Assembly (NCBI RefSeq): GCF_014204495.1
Contig: NZ_JACHLN010000002.1
Coordinates: 1,240,001 to 1,304,000, forward strand
Direction of reading: 5' to 3'
Length of the DNA stretch: 64,000 nucleotides
DNA from: Sphingomonas kyeonggiensis
GTDB taxonomy: Bacteria > Pseudomonadota > Alphaproteobacteria > Sphingomonadales > Sphingomonadaceae
Part shown: in pieces, positions 8,174 to 17,144 of the stretch
Layout of the letters: each line of letters starts with the position of its first letter
Numbering within the stretch: position 1 is the first letter of the stretch
Position numbers and translations under genes: made by a program
Notes under the pieces: model-generated
The model's database searches: none
The model's input: only the letters and a program-made list of their open reading frames with translations
Told to the model about the DNA's origin: nothing

Positions 8174-9931
8174 CTAGTCCGAAAAGGTGTCCGCCTTGTC
8201 GGGCGAGCCGCCACCGACGCCCCCCTCGGCACGCAGCTTCAGGCCCACCGACATCGCCCAGTCACGCCACGCTTTCGCAAGGCGCCCGACGATCTCGGGA
8301 TGCCGGGCCGCCAGGTCGTTCGTCTCGGTACGGTCGCTGGCGAGATCGTACAGCGCCCATTGGCGATAGCTCTGATCGCCGCCATGCGGCGCCAGCGAGA
8401 CGATCTTCCACTGTCCGTCGATCACCGCGCGCGCGCCATAATGCTCGAAGAAGAAGGGTCTCGGATTCGGCAGCGCCTTCCCGGTCAGCGCCCCCGCGAA
8501 GGACCTGCCGTCCATCGGCGCGCCCTTTTGCGACGGTGCGATGCCCGCCAGCTCGAGCAGGGTCGGCGTGACGTCGACGATATGGGTGCCCTGCGCGACC
8601 ACCCTGCCCTCGCGCCGCTTCATCCCGGCAGGCCAGCTGATGAAGAAAGGCGTATGGGTGCCACCCTGATAGCTCTCGGCCTTCCACCAGTGGAACGGCG
8701 TGTTGGCGGCGCTCGCCCAATGCGCGCCAATCCCAGTCTGGTTGAGTTCGGTGCCGATGCCCCCGGGATATTCGCCATAGCCGATCTTGCGGCCGTCGCG
8801 CGTCTCGCTCGGGCGGTCATAGCCCGGGCGCACCATGATCTCGGGCGAGGCACCATTGTCCACCAGGAACATGATGACGGTGTTCTCATAGGCGCCGCTG
8901 TCCTTGAGCGCCTGGACCACCCGGCCGATGCCCTGGTCCATGATGTCGATCATCGCGGCATGGGTCGCCATCTTGCGGACCTGCTCGGCGCGGTGCTCGG
9001 GCGTGAGCGCCTCCCACGTGGTCCTGGCATTCTCGGCATAGTCGTCGTCGAGCGGCGGCAAGGGATCAATCCTGGGATCGACCAGGCCCAGCTTCACCTG
9101 GCGCGCATAGCGGCGCTTGCGCATCGCATCCCAGCCATCCTCGAAGCGCGGCAGGTATTTCTGGATGACATGCTCGGGCGCCATCAGCGGCCAATGCGCG
9201 GCGGTATAGGCCAGGTACATCATGAAGGGCTTGTCGCCCTTGCCGAGCGTGTTCACCTGCTCGACCGCGTGATCGCTGATCGCATCGGTCAGGTAGAAGT
9301 CCTTGGGCACCTCGCGAACCGGTGTGTAGTTCTCGACCAGCGAGAACGGGTCGTAATAATCGCAGACGCCCCAGATGATGCCCCAGTGATAGTCGAAGCC
9401 CCGCGATACCGGATAGGTGCGCCTGTCCCCGAAATCGCGGTCGAAATGGCCCTGGTGGTTGAGCCATTTGAGATGCTCGGCCGGCGGCGTGAGCGGCTCG
9501 GCGGCGGTCAGGTGCCACTTGCCGATCATGGCCGTCGCATAGCCGCCCGCTCGCAGCTGCTCCGCCACCGTCGGCGTGTCGAGCGACAGGCTGGTGCCAT
9601 TGCCGGTCATGTTCACGCGGTGCGGATAGCGCCCGGTGAGCAGGCTCGCCCGCGATGGGCAGCAGCGTGACATGTTGTAGAAATTGTCGAACCGCACCGC
9701 CCTGCCGGCCAGCGCGTCGAGATGCGGGGTGTCGGTGTCCCCGCCATAGGCGCCAAGGTCCGAATAGCCGATGTCGTCGCCCATGATGACGATCATGTTG
9801 GGCCGAGTATCGCGGCGCCTCGCCCAGGCGAGCCCCTTGCCCGCACCGAACGCCGCGGCCGCCATCGCGCCAAGCGACAAGCCGCCCTTCAACGCCTGAC
9901 GGCGGTTCATCCCTCTCGCTTCGTCAGCCAC
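8174..9931 (-). CDS. exported FGly-type arylsulfatase
   Basis: This 585-residue sulfatase starts at the GTG at 9931, behind GGGAGAG at good spacing. The ATG at 9910 has no properly spaced ribosome site. The leader MNRRQALKGG is Tat-like. MGDDIGYSDLG carries the metal-binding aspartates (52-53). The signature CCPSR has its first cysteine (about 90) as the formylglycine precursor. GKWH and VDNGAS are also visible. It faces the sulfatase/hydrolase pair convergently and probably removes a differently placed sulfate from the same glycan. Sulfatases of this length with TRPNMIVI starts are usually called arylsulfatase A-like. Confidence 0.9.
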   Translation of the reverse strand: MADEARGMNRRQALKGGLSLGAMAAAAFGAGKGLAWARRRDTRPNMIVIMGDDIGYSDLGAYGGDTDTPHLDALAGRAVRFDNFYNMSRCCPSRASLLTGRYPHRVNMTGNGTSLSLDTPTVAEQLRAGGYATAMIGKWHLTAAEPLTPPAEHLKWLNHQGHFDRDFGDRRTYPVSRGFDYHWGIIWGVCDYYDPFSLVENYTPVREVPKDFYLTDAISDHAVEQVNTLGKGDKPFMMYLAYTAAHWPLMAPEHVIQKYLPRFEDGWDAMRKRRYARQVKLGLVDPRIDPLPPLDDDYAENARTTWEALTPEHRAEQVRKMATHAAMIDIMDQGIGRVVQALKDSGAYENTVIMFLVDNGASPEIMVRPGYDRPSETRDGRKIGYGEYPGGIGTELNQTGIGAHWASAANTPFHWWKAESYQGGTHTPFFISWPAGMKRREGRVVAQGTHIVDVTPTLLELAGIAPSQKGAPMDGRSFAGALTGKALPNPRPFFFEHYGARAVIDGQWKIVSLAPHGGDQSYRQWALYDLASDRTETNDLAARHPEIVGRLAKAWRDWAMSVGLKLRAEGGVGGGSPDKADTFSD

Positions 9932-9968
9932 CGGCCACTCTCCCAAGGCACTTAATCTTATTAAATCA

Positions 9969-9996
9969 CTTATATAATATAATTTAACCCGGTCAA
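9969..9996 (-). promoter_or_regulatory. candidate sigma70-like promoter of the second sulfatase
   Basis: On the minus strand TTGACC (9996-9991) and TATAAG (9974-9969) are spaced by 16 bases in an AT-rich patch. TTAAT-CTT-ATTAA (9952-9964) lies just downstream and could be an operator. The remainder of 9997-10194 shows no gene. Confidence 0.5.
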
Positions 9997-10194
9997 CGCT
10001 GCTGCGCCGAGACATCGACCACGAGGCGCTAGCTGCCCAGCGCGCCGGCCTTCTTTCCAAAAGACGAGGAATGCTGAAATGAATCGCTGCGTCCTGATCG
10101 ACGCGGTTGCGACCGCGACCGGCCTCACCAGGCCGACGCCAGGCAGGCCGTGGATACACGAACGCAACGATCGGGATTCGGTCCGCACAATCGC

Positions 10195-10220
10195 GAAACC
10201 CGCGGAATTCCGCGGGTTTC
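10195..10220 (-). terminator. hairpin just downstream of tRNA-Arg
   Basis: AAACCCGCGG-AATT-CCGCGGGTTT is a perfect palindrome extended by one more pair. It starts two bases past the tRNA CCA end on the minus strand. The 3' arm ends in TTT, so it can act as a transcription end. Confidence 0.6.
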
Positions 10221-10222
10221 GG

Positions 10223-10299
10223 TGGTGCCCCCGGCGAGATTCGAACTCACGACCTGCGGTTTAGGAAACCGTCGCTCTATCCTGCTGAGCTACGGAGGC
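10223..10299 (-). tRNA. tRNA-Arg (anticodon CCT)
   Basis: The minus strand folds as a complete tRNA. The acceptor is GCCTCCG pairing with CGGGGGC (one T-G pair), followed by TAGCTCA, an anticodon loop TTCCTAA with CCT, the T-loop TTCGAAT, discriminator A and an encoded CCA. It decodes AGG, a rare codon in GC-rich genomes. No integrase or direct-repeat att copy lies beside it. Confidence 0.93.
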
Positions 10300-10342
10300 A
10301 CGGGCGCGGTTGGTATCGGGGCCGCGCCCGAGGGTCAACCGG

Positions 10343-11830
10343 CTAGGCCTCCCGCCGCATCAGGCCGATGATCTCGCCGATGCTGCGCCGTCCACCGCTG
10401 AGCAGGCTGGCACGGAACACGCGGCCGAGCAGCCAGATCTCCAGTGCGATGAACAGCGCCAGGGTGATGCCCGATCCGATCATCTCCCAGAACGGGATGC
10501 CGCTGCCCAGCCGCGCCATCACGGTGAACGGAGTATAGAGTGGTACCCAGGTGAGCACTTGCACGCCGATCCCACCCGCACCGTTCACCACCGCCTGGAC
10601 CAGCAGGGTGAAGGGCATCATGATCAGCAGGATCACCGGCGTCAGATAGCCCTGGGCATCGCGCATCGAGTCGCTCATCGCGCCGATCACCAGGAACAGC
10701 ATCGACACCATCAGATAGCCGGCGACGAAGAAATAGAGGATCGCCGCGACGCTGCCGACCGTGGAGACCGGTTCCAGCGCCGGACGGATGATGTCCGCGA
10801 TCGCGCCGTGCGTGGCATAGGCGGCGAAGATCCCGCAGGCCGCCCAGGTGAGGATCATCGAAAGGCCGATCGCCACGGTGCCGACCAGCTTGCCGTACAT
10901 CAGCTCGTTGGGCGAGACACAGGCGAGCACCGTCTCGAGCAGCTTGTTACCACGCTCCTCCACGGTGCCCTGCAGCATCCAGCTGCCCGACAGCATCAGC
11001 GACATCATCAGGATATAGGCGCAGGCCAGCGGCAGGATCGAGCGGACCAGCACGCGCTCGCGGCCGCTGCCCTCGGGCGGGGTGGTCACCTGGATCGCCG
11101 GAGCGATCGCGCCCACGGTCGCTGCGGCGGCCGGCGCGACGCCATTGGCCTGGAGATAGCGGGTGCGCAGATCCTGGGTCAGCACCGTCTGCAACGTCCC
11201 CACGAAGGAAGCGCGCGGACGACCGTTGGCCCAGAGCCGCACCGCCGGCGAGGCGCCGAATTCGCGCGGGATCAGCACGACATAGTCGATCGGCTTGGCG
11301 CTGGACTTGTCGTCCGGATGGAGGAGCGGCTGGAGCGCCTTGTCGATCTGGCCCGGCGCGGCGGTGGCGACATTGGCCGGGGTCTCGACGATCCGGTAAT
11401 TGGCCTCGGGCGCCTTGAAGCCCGCGGCGTCTTCCTTCGACACCGCGGCGATCTGCTTGCGCGCGCCCTCCACCCCGCCCTCGGCGAGGAAGCGGGCGAC
11501 ATCGGCGTCGCTGTACCAACGGCCCTGCTGCGCCCAGAGCGCGTTGGGGTTCGCCTTTTGCAGCTCATGCCGGCGGACATAGCGGGCAAGCGCATCGAGC
11601 GCGGCACGCTGCTCGTCGAGCGTCAGCCGCTGGCGGATCGCCGCCGAGGGCGCGCCGCCGGCCTGGTCGATCAGCATCACCGTCTCGGTGTCCGACTTGT
11701 CGATGAAGCGCGAGGCGAGCGGCCCCAGCGCAAAGGCGAGCGGCAGGATCAGCAGCGTGATCCAGAAGCTCTTGGTCATCGCGATCTGGCGATATTCGCG
11801 GCCGGCGACGAGGAGGATGTGCTGGAGCAT
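10343..11830 (-). CDS. ABC-2 type exporter permease, NatB-like
   Basis: This 495-residue membrane protein begins at the ATG at 11830, which overlaps the TAA of the ATPase gene (TAATG) and so is translationally coupled to it. It has one N-terminal membrane span (about 20-40), a large extracytoplasmic segment, then about five spans from residue 260 on (for example ACAYILMMSLMLSGSW and FFVAGYLMVSMLFLVIG). This topology is that of NatB/YhaP ABC-2 permeases. NatAB of Bacillus exports sodium; the substrate here cannot be told. The longer upstream frame is not needed, because it runs inside the ATPase gene. Confidence 0.85.
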   Translation of the reverse strand: MLQHILLVAGREYRQIAMTKSFWITLLILPLAFALGPLASRFIDKSDTETVMLIDQAGGAPSAAIRQRLTLDEQRAALDALARYVRRHELQKANPNALWAQQGRWYSDADVARFLAEGGVEGARKQIAAVSKEDAAGFKAPEANYRIVETPANVATAAPGQIDKALQPLLHPDDKSSAKPIDYVVLIPREFGASPAVRLWANGRPRASFVGTLQTVLTQDLRTRYLQANGVAPAAAATVGAIAPAIQVTTPPEGSGRERVLVRSILPLACAYILMMSLMLSGSWMLQGTVEERGNKLLETVLACVSPNELMYGKLVGTVAIGLSMILTWAACGIFAAYATHGAIADIIRPALEPVSTVGSVAAILYFFVAGYLMVSMLFLVIGAMSDSMRDAQGYLTPVILLIMMPFTLLVQAVVNGAGGIGVQVLTWVPLYTPFTVMARLGSGIPFWEMIGSGITLALFIALEIWLLGRVFRASLLSGGRRSIGEIIGLMRREA

Positions 11831-12738
11831 TAGCGTGCCTCCCCGCCGACGATGTGAAGGAAGACTTCGTGCAGGCTCGCCCGGCGCTGTTCGAAGCGGC
11901 GCAGCGCGAAGCCCTGCGCGGTGCAATGTTCGAGCAGGTCGCCCGGATCGCCACCCGGCGCGAGCCGCACCGACCAGTCGCGCCAAGCGCCCGCCTCGCC
12001 CAACGGCTGCGCGTCGATCACACCCGGCAGACCCGTGGGTGACTGTTTCGCGGAAAGGTGAAGCTCGACGGGAAGCGTCGCGCGGGCCTCGTCCTGCGTG
12101 CCCTCGAACAGCTTCTTGCCGCGCGCGAGCAGCAGCAGCCGGTCGCAGAGCCGCTCGGCATGCTGCATGACATGGGTGGAGAAGACCACCGCCGCCCCGC
12201 CCTTGGCCGCGCGGACGATCTCGTCCTCGAGCAGCCCCTGGTTGACCGGATCGAGGCCTGAGAAAGGCTCATCGAGGATCAGCAATTGCGGACGGTTGAC
12301 CACCGCGGTCGCCAGCTGGACCTTCTGCGCCATGCCCTTGGAGAGCTTGTCCACCGTGGTCTTGGCGAAATCCTGCAGGCCGAAGCGCTCAAGCAGCGCC
12401 TTGCCCTCGCCCCGCGCATCCGAGGGCGTCATGCCCTTGAGCCGGCCGAAATAGACGATCGTGTCGAGCGCGGTCATCGAGCGATAGAGGCCGCGTTCCT
12501 CGGGCAGGAAGCCCAGCATCGCGCTGTTCGCGCGGCCCGGCGCGCGGCCGAGCACCGAGATGTTCCCCGCGTCGGGGCGCAGGATGTCCAGCACCATGCG
12601 CAGCGAGGTCGTCTTGCCCGCGCCATTGCCGCCGAGAAAGCCGAACACCTCCCCGGGCGCCACTGCGAAACTCAGATTGTCGACTGCCGTGAAGTCGCCG
12701 AAGCGCTTGACCACGCCGTCCAGGCGCAAAGCATCCAT
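11830..12738 (-). CDS. ABC transporter ATP-binding protein, NatA-like
   Basis: This 302-residue ATPase has Walker A GGNGAGKTT, the ABC signature LSKGMAQKVQLA and Walker B LLILDEPFSGLDP with a switch histidine in STHVMQH. A C-terminal DUF4162-like tail of about 80 residues is typical of NatA/DrrA-type subunits. It would drive the permease encoded immediately downstream by a TAATG overlap. It is the first gene of this two-gene operon, and no regulator is adjacent. Confidence 0.9.
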   Translation of the reverse strand: MDALRLDGVVKRFGDFTAVDNLSFAVAPGEVFGFLGGNGAGKTTSLRMVLDILRPDAGNISVLGRAPGRANSAMLGFLPEERGLYRSMTALDTIVYFGRLKGMTPSDARGEGKALLERFGLQDFAKTTVDKLSKGMAQKVQLATAVVNRPQLLILDEPFSGLDPVNQGLLEDEIVRAAKGGAAVVFSTHVMQHAERLCDRLLLLARGKKLFEGTQDEARATLPVELHLSAKQSPTGLPGVIDAQPLGEAGAWRDWSVRLAPGGDPGDLLEHCTAQGFALRRFEQRRASLHEVFLHIVGGEAR

Positions 12739-12830
12739 TGCAAGATTCCCCCGATTCCCGGGGAGCTTAACCAGTGTACCACTGGGCTACAACGGTGAAG
12801 GCGGAAAGGGACCGAAGCCGATCCAACTCA

Positions 12831-12931
12831 GTTCCCCGGCAAAGGCCAGGGCCCAGTTGCAATGTCGTTCGAGAGGTTCGCGCGCCTAACCGGATGCGCC
12901 GAAGCTGGACCCCGGCCTTCGCCGGGGAACT
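12831..12931. repeat. diverged paired palindrome of the CCCCGGC family
   Basis: The left arm GTTCCCCGGC and the right arm GCCGGGGAAC bracket about 80 bases with internal GGCCAGGGCCCAG. It is a diverged copy of the dispersed element and fills most of the gap between the ABC ATPase and the DUF1178 gene. No coding sequence is visible in it. Confidence 0.6.
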
Positions 12932-12946
12932 GCCTCGTGCAGGCGA

Positions 12947-13408
12947 TCAGTTGCACGCCTCGGGCGGCACCACCGGCAGCGGCAGCGGCGCGACTGGCAC
13001 ACCTTCCTCGATCAGCGCCTGCGCCTCGGCAAGGCTGGTCTGGCCGTGGATCGGCGCGTGCGGCGTCTCCCCCAGATGCATGGCGCGCGCCTTGTCGGCA
13101 AAGGCCGAGCCGACCCATTTCGAGCCCTCCAGCACCTTGGCCTGCATGTCGGCGAGCACCGCCATCGCGGCCTTCACCGCCTCGGCCGGAATCCCCGCTT
13201 CGCCCGCAGGCACAGGCAGCGACGGCACGGCGACCTGGTTGCCCTTGGCGCCGACATTGGGCGCCATCACGGCCTTCCCAACCTCCGCGCTGCCGCACAT
13301 CGGGCAGGCGACCAGCCCGGCGGCGCGCTGCTCCTCCCATGCACCGCTCGATCCGAACCACGCCTCGAAGACATGGCCGGCTTCGCATTTGAGGTCGAAG
13401 ACGATCAT
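12947..13408 (-). CDS. DUF1178 family protein
   Basis: This 153-residue protein begins MIVFDLKCEAGHVFEAWF and has CPMCGS near residue 36. With the earlier cysteine and histidines these could bind zinc, giving a rubredoxin-like N-terminal ribbon. Alphaproteobacterial DUF1178 proteins have this same opening and length; the function is unknown. It is the last of three close minus-strand genes (ComF, glutaredoxin, DUF1178), 11 bp after the glutaredoxin stop. Confidence 0.85.
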   Translation of the reverse strand: MIVFDLKCEAGHVFEAWFGSSGAWEEQRAAGLVACPMCGSAEVGKAVMAPNVGAKGNQVAVPSLPVPAGEAGIPAEAVKAAMAVLADMQAKVLEGSKWVGSAFADKARAMHLGETPHAPIHGQTSLAEAQALIEEGVPVAPLPLPVVPPEACN

Positions 13409-13419
13409 CGCCCGAAGGC

Positions 13420-13677
13420 TCAGGCGGCGAGCAGCGGATCGAGCCCGCCGCGCGCATCGAGCGCCGCGAGATCGTCGGACCCGCCGATATGCTTGCCGTC
13501 GATGAACACCTGGGGAACGGTCATCCGGCCGTTCGAGCGGTCGATCATCTCGGCACGGCGCGGGCCGCCCATCGAGATGTCGATCTCCTCATATTCGGCC
13601 TGCTTGCTGTCGAGCAGGGCCTTGGCCCGGGTGCAATAAGGGCAGAACGCCTTGGTGAAGATTTCGATCTTAGCCAT
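13420..13677 (-). CDS. grxC: glutaredoxin 3
   Basis: This 85-residue dithiol glutaredoxin has the active site CPYC at residues 12-15, TVPQVFI with the cis-proline and GGSDDL binding the glutathione tail. It reduces disulfides and mixed glutathione disulfides in the cytoplasm. Length and motifs match bacterial Grx3. It lies between ComF and DUF1178 on the same strand, a common alphaproteobacterial arrangement. Confidence 0.93.
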   Translation of the reverse strand: MAKIEIFTKAFCPYCTRAKALLDSKQAEYEEIDISMGGPRRAEMIDRSNGRMTVPQVFIDGKHIGGSDDLAALDARGGLDPLLAA

Positions 13678-13711
13678 TTCACGTCACACCTGTGGTCGCG
13701 CCCGGCGCTTG

Positions 13712-14470
13712 TCAATCCGCGCCTTCCCCGGAGTCCAGAACGCGAGCCCAGCATAAAAGGATCACGCGCGCCGCGCCGCCGCGCTTGAGCAGCCTCGCAC
13801 AGGCATTGGCGGTGGCGCCGCTGGTGTGGACGTCATCGACCAGCACCACCGTCCGGCCCGCCAGCCTTTCCCGCGCGCCCGGCGCCAGTGCGAAGGCGCC
13901 GGCCACCGCCTTTGCCCGCGCCCTCGCCCCCAGCCCGCGCAGCATCGGCGTCGCCTTCACCCGACGCAGCAGGTCGGGCGCAAGCGGCACGCCATGCGCG
14001 CGGGAAAGCGACGCGGCGATCAGCCCGGCCTGGTTGTAGCCGCGCGACCAGAGCCGCCAGCGGTGCAGCGGCACCGGCACCAGCAGGTCCGCCTCCTCCG
14101 GCATCAACCGCGCCATCGCCCGCCCCATGGTCGCGGCACAGGCGAGCCGCCCCGAATATTTGAGCTTGAGCGCGATGGCCCGCGCCACCTCGCCATAGGC
14201 GACCGCGGCGCGCACCCCGTCATGCGGCGGCGGATCGGCAAGGCATTGGCCGCACCGCGCGCCCTCCCCCCGGTCATGCTCGAACGGCAGGTGACAGGCG
14301 GCGCACCAGGGCGGACCCAAGAAGCGCAGGCTCCCCCAGCAGGCGGCGCAGAAGCGATGATCCGCCGGGGTGATCGCGCCGCAGCCCGGACAGCGCGGCG
14401 GCAGCGCGAGATCGGCGATACGCGCCAGGGGCCGCACGAGCGGGCGCAGGAGGGTCGCGGGGCCGGCCAC
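13712..14470 (-). CDS. ComF family phosphoribosyltransferase-like protein
   Basis: The predicted product has 252 residues if it starts at the GTG at 14470, preceded by an AAGG. The frame stays open far upstream, but that part runs antisense to the methyltransferase gene. An N-terminal zinc ribbon is visible (CPGCG, CAACW, CAACH, CGQC). VPVPLHRWRLWSRGYNQ follows, then the PRPP loop VVLVDDVHTSGAT. ComF proteins act in DNA uptake in competent bacteria, and their role elsewhere is unclear. It is divergent from the methyltransferase with 42 bp between starts. Confidence 0.85.
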   Translation of the reverse strand: MAGPATLLRPLVRPLARIADLALPPRCPGCGAITPADHRFCAACWGSLRFLGPPWCAACHLPFEHDRGEGARCGQCLADPPPHDGVRAAVAYGEVARAIALKLKYSGRLACAATMGRAMARLMPEEADLLVPVPLHRWRLWSRGYNQAGLIAASLSRAHGVPLAPDLLRRVKATPMLRGLGARARAKAVAGAFALAPGARERLAGRTVVLVDDVHTSGATANACARLLKRGGAARVILLCWARVLDSGEGAD

Positions 14471-14512
14471 ACGTGCCTTGTCCCCGGCGGCGCACCGGCG
14501 CACAAGCGCGCC

Positions 14513-15358
14513 ATGCCCCAGAATGGACCGACTGATTCCGCCGAGATCTTCGACCGCGCCCTGCGCCGCAAGCGCCGCGACCGCGCCGCCCGCCGCTATG
14601 AAGGCTTTATCCGCGAGCATATGCTGGAGGGCATCGGCGAGCGCCTGGCCGGGGTGACCCGCGAATTCCACGACGTGCTCGACATGGGCAGCTTTGCCGG
14701 CGGCTTCGAGCTGCCCGGCGCCAGCATCACCCGGATCGACGCCGGCGCCGCCTTCGCCGCCCAGGCCGGTGGGGTCCAGGCCGATGAGGACCGCACGCCC
14801 TTTCCCGAGAACAGCTTCGACCTGGTGGTGAGCATCGGCGTGCTCGACCAGATCAACGACGTGCCGGGCGCGCTCTCGATCGCCCGCCGCGCGCTGCGCC
14901 CCGACGGGCTGTTCCTCGGCGCCTTTCTCGGCGCGGGCACGCTGGCGACGCTGCGATCGGTGTTCCTGCATGCCGAGGGCGAGCGCCCGGTCGCGCGCTT
15001 CCACCCCCAGATCGACGTGCGCGCCGCTGGCGACCTGCTCACCCGCGCCGGCTTCGCGCTGCCGGTGGCGGACGTCGAGACGCTGACCGTGCGCTATTCG
15101 AGCATCTTCTCGCTGCTCGGCGACCTGCGCGGCATGGCGGCGACCAACCTGCTGCCGGGCACCCCGCCCCTCACCCGCGGCACCCTCGCCCGCGCCGCCC
15201 AGGCCTTTGCCGAGCGCGCCGACCCGGACGGCAAGACCCCCGAGCGCTTCGAGATCGTCTACCTGACCGGCTGGGCCCCGGACGAATCCCAGCCCAAGCC
15301 GGCCCGGCGGGGCAGCGCGGTGGCGTCGCTGGCGGAGGCGTTGAAGGGGAAGAATTGA
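14513..15358 (+). CDS. SAM-dependent methyltransferase (BioC/NDUFAF5-like)
   Basis: This 281-residue protein was given the ATG at 14513, where family similarity begins with DSAEIFDRALRRKRRDRA. A reduced SAM-binding motif (VLDMGSFAGGF) is followed by FDLVVSIGVLDQINDVPGA and LRPDGLFLGAFLG. Alphaproteobacterial and mitochondrial NDUFAF5 homologues share this layout; the human protein hydroxylates an arginine of complex I. The true substrate here is unknown. The gene is transcribed divergently from comF. Confidence 0.8.
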   Translation: MPQNGPTDSAEIFDRALRRKRRDRAARRYEGFIREHMLEGIGERLAGVTREFHDVLDMGSFAGGFELPGASITRIDAGAAFAAQAGGVQADEDRTPFPENSFDLVVSIGVLDQINDVPGALSIARRALRPDGLFLGAFLGAGTLATLRSVFLHAEGERPVARFHPQIDVRAAGDLLTRAGFALPVADVETLTVRYSSIFSLLGDLRGMAATNLLPGTPPLTRGTLARAAQAFAERADPDGKTPERFEIVYLTGWAPDESQPKPARRGSAVASLAEALKGKN

Positions 15359-15475
15359 GGCGACTGCCTCGGCGGACTCACTTCGAACGGATTGGTCCGG
15401 TTCGGAGGGAGTTACGCTTGTATTGTTGGAATATGTTCTTGAAATGTTCTCACCGCAATTGGGAAAGGCGGTGGC

Positions 15476-16468
15476 ATGGGCATTTCGGGACAGGGGCAAC
15501 CAACAGCATTTTCGATCTGGATGCGGACAGGGCGATGGCCCCGTGTTGAGGCGCCAAGCGTCGAGGTAAAGTTCAACCCGTGGCATGATCCGCGGAACGG
15601 GCAGTTCACGTTCGGGCCGGGTGGGCCGCGGTCAACGGCGCTGGATGGAACACAGCCAAGCTGGACCGTAAACGCCAACCAACCGGGCGGCGGCTCCCGA
15701 GGCGGCGGCGGACGCGGAAGCAATATCCGCGCATTCCACGATCCCATGACGCTTGAGCAGACATTCCCCGGACTGCGAAATTCACCCCTTGGAACACCGG
15801 TAGCCGTTGCCGACAACATCCTAGGGTTCAGATCTGCGGCACGCCAAATGACCACTGAAATGGCGGATCGCTGGGTAAAAACCTATCTACAGCAGATAAA
15901 ATCCATCGATCCCACGTATCAATACGCCTCCCTGGGACCACCGTCCACTTTCGAGGGGCAGATGAGGCAATTGAATGATTTGAGATTCCGACGCGCTGAA
16001 GCCCATATGCGCGTAAAGGGCGACCTGCGTCCTCTACAGGTTGAGACATTGCGCTTCCTTCAAGATGCGACGAATCGAGCATACGAAAACGGCCTAAAGC
16101 TGCAACGCGCTGGCCGCCTGGAACCTCGCCTGTCGCCCAACGAAGCGCTCGGCAATTACATCGATCGAGCTGTTCGAAGTGAGTTGCGAGAGCGCTATGG
16201 CGCACTAGGCATCGCTTCATCCGGCAATGGGCTTGTGCGGGTTAACAGACGGGAGAATAACACCTCCGAGCGCACCTATCGTATTCCTGACGCGAGAGTT
16301 GGAAGTGTCGCTTTTGACGTAACACTGACCAACAAAACCATCTTAACCGCGCAAATAAGAGGATTCTTCAACACGGATTTTCGTCCGGAGATGGTCGTCA
16401 TCATCCGACCAACCCAGCTCGGGGGTATATATACCTACGCCATACGCCGACCGGAGAATGTAAAATGA
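15476..16468 (+). CDS. putative polymorphic-toxin-like protein with a nuclease-like C terminus
   Basis: The protein has 330 residues and no signal peptide. Residues about 32-50 carry FNPWHDPRNGQFTFGPGG, a motif seen ahead of variable C-terminal domains in alphaproteobacterial toxin-like proteins. A glycine-rich linker and a helical middle follow. The last 70 residues contain IPDARVG, AFDVTLTNKT and QIRGFF, a spacing reminiscent of PD-(D/E)XK nucleases. Its stop overlaps the start of the next small gene (ATGA), as in toxin-immunity pairs. Codon use and GC are visibly lower than in the flanking genes, suggesting transfer. A later ATG at about 15521 is a possible start. Toxicity is inferred only. 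Confidence 0.5.
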   Translation: MGISGQGQPTAFSIWMRTGRWPRVEAPSVEVKFNPWHDPRNGQFTFGPGGPRSTALDGTQPSWTVNANQPGGGSRGGGGRGSNIRAFHDPMTLEQTFPGLRNSPLGTPVAVADNILGFRSAARQMTTEMADRWVKTYLQQIKSIDPTYQYASLGPPSTFEGQMRQLNDLRFRRAEAHMRVKGDLRPLQVETLRFLQDATNRAYENGLKLQRAGRLEPRLSPNEALGNYIDRAVRSELRERYGALGIASSGNGLVRVNRRENNTSERTYRIPDARVGSVAFDVTLTNKTILTAQIRGFFNTDFRPEMVVIIRPTQLGGIYTYAIRRPENVK

Positions 16469-16863
16469 ACGATCCAACCCCACCCTACATCCCTCCTCGC
16501 CCCTATATTCCTGCTTCGTTGAGCGAGATCTATGACCTTCTCGGATCGATGGTGCTAGATGCCCCCACCTTCATCGATCAGTCGGGTTCCTTCCCGGATC
16601 GAAACGTAGAAAGCCGCTTCCATCAATTGGCTGGAGGCTTTGAGCTCGTAAAAGCCAAGCTCGGCGAAACGCGTTACGCATCACTCGTCGAACTTGCAGC
16701 GCAAGCAAAGGCGTTGTTCGCCGACGATCTCGAAGACACCAACGGAAAAACGGATCAGGGACGTGCCCTGCTGTTCGAAATCGAGGACATAATCCAGGCA
16801 ACCCGGGCCGAGCGGACCAAAGAGCGACTACCGGACGAAGAAGGAAACGTGACCGGAGATTGA
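16465..16863 (+). CDS. unknown 132-residue protein, candidate immunity protein
   Basis: The ATG overlaps the stop of the toxin-like gene by four bases, so the two are translationally coupled. The protein is acidic and helical, with no signal peptide or membrane span, beginning MNDPTPPYIPPRPYIPASLSEIY written here in two parts: MNDPTPPYIPPRPY and IPASLSEIY. I recognise no family. Position, size and charge fit a cytoplasmic immunity protein that binds the upstream nuclease-like domain, but that is inference from context. Confidence 0.6.
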   Translation: MNDPTPPYIPPRPYIPASLSEIYDLLGSMVLDAPTFIDQSGSFPDRNVESRFHQLAGGFELVKAKLGETRYASLVELAAQAKALFADDLEDTNGKTDQGRALLFEIEDIIQATRAERTKERLPDEEGNVTGD

Positions 16864-17144
16864 ACAGACGACCCCAACCGCAAGATGAGGATGCCCAAGT
16901 CATGATGATACATCAGATCGCGCGAGCCTTGGCCAATCTCAACATCGCGCTTGAATTTTCCGGAGAGTCCATAGACGAGGACGATGTCATCAAAATCTTG
17001 GAGCGACTTGGATACGATCTACAAAATCTCGACACCGAATCTCGTAAAATATTAAGCGATGCCTTCCGTCACATTGCACCTGAATATAAGGGTGAGCTTC
17101 GCGAATTCGTGGAGACCCTACCCGATACGATCGGCATTGAATAG
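16860..17144 (+). CDS. small acidic helical protein, first copy of a tandem pair
   Basis: The frame opens with a TTG at 16860 overlapping the previous stop (ATTGA) and encodes 94 residues. An in-frame ATG at 16902 gives the 80-residue core MMIHQIARALAN that matches its paralogue at 17460. The shared parts include QIAR, ALxxSGE, ESRxxLSDAFR and IAPEY. The family is unknown to me. Its place as third gene in the toxin-like operon suggests an immunity or accessory role. Confidence 0.65.
   Translation: MNRRPQPQDEDAQVMMIHQIARALANLNIALEFSGESIDEDDVIKILERLGYDLQNLDTESRKILSDAFRHIAPEYKGELREFVETLPDTIGIE

Noticed and set aside
10223..10299. tRNA-Arg as an integration site for an island
   Set aside because: There is no integrase and no repeat of the tRNA 3' end nearby. 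The neighbouring genes look native.
13712..15586. A 624-codon ComF fusion protein
   Set aside because: The extra N-terminal half runs antisense to the methyltransferase and looks like a shadow. ComF similarity begins near 14470.
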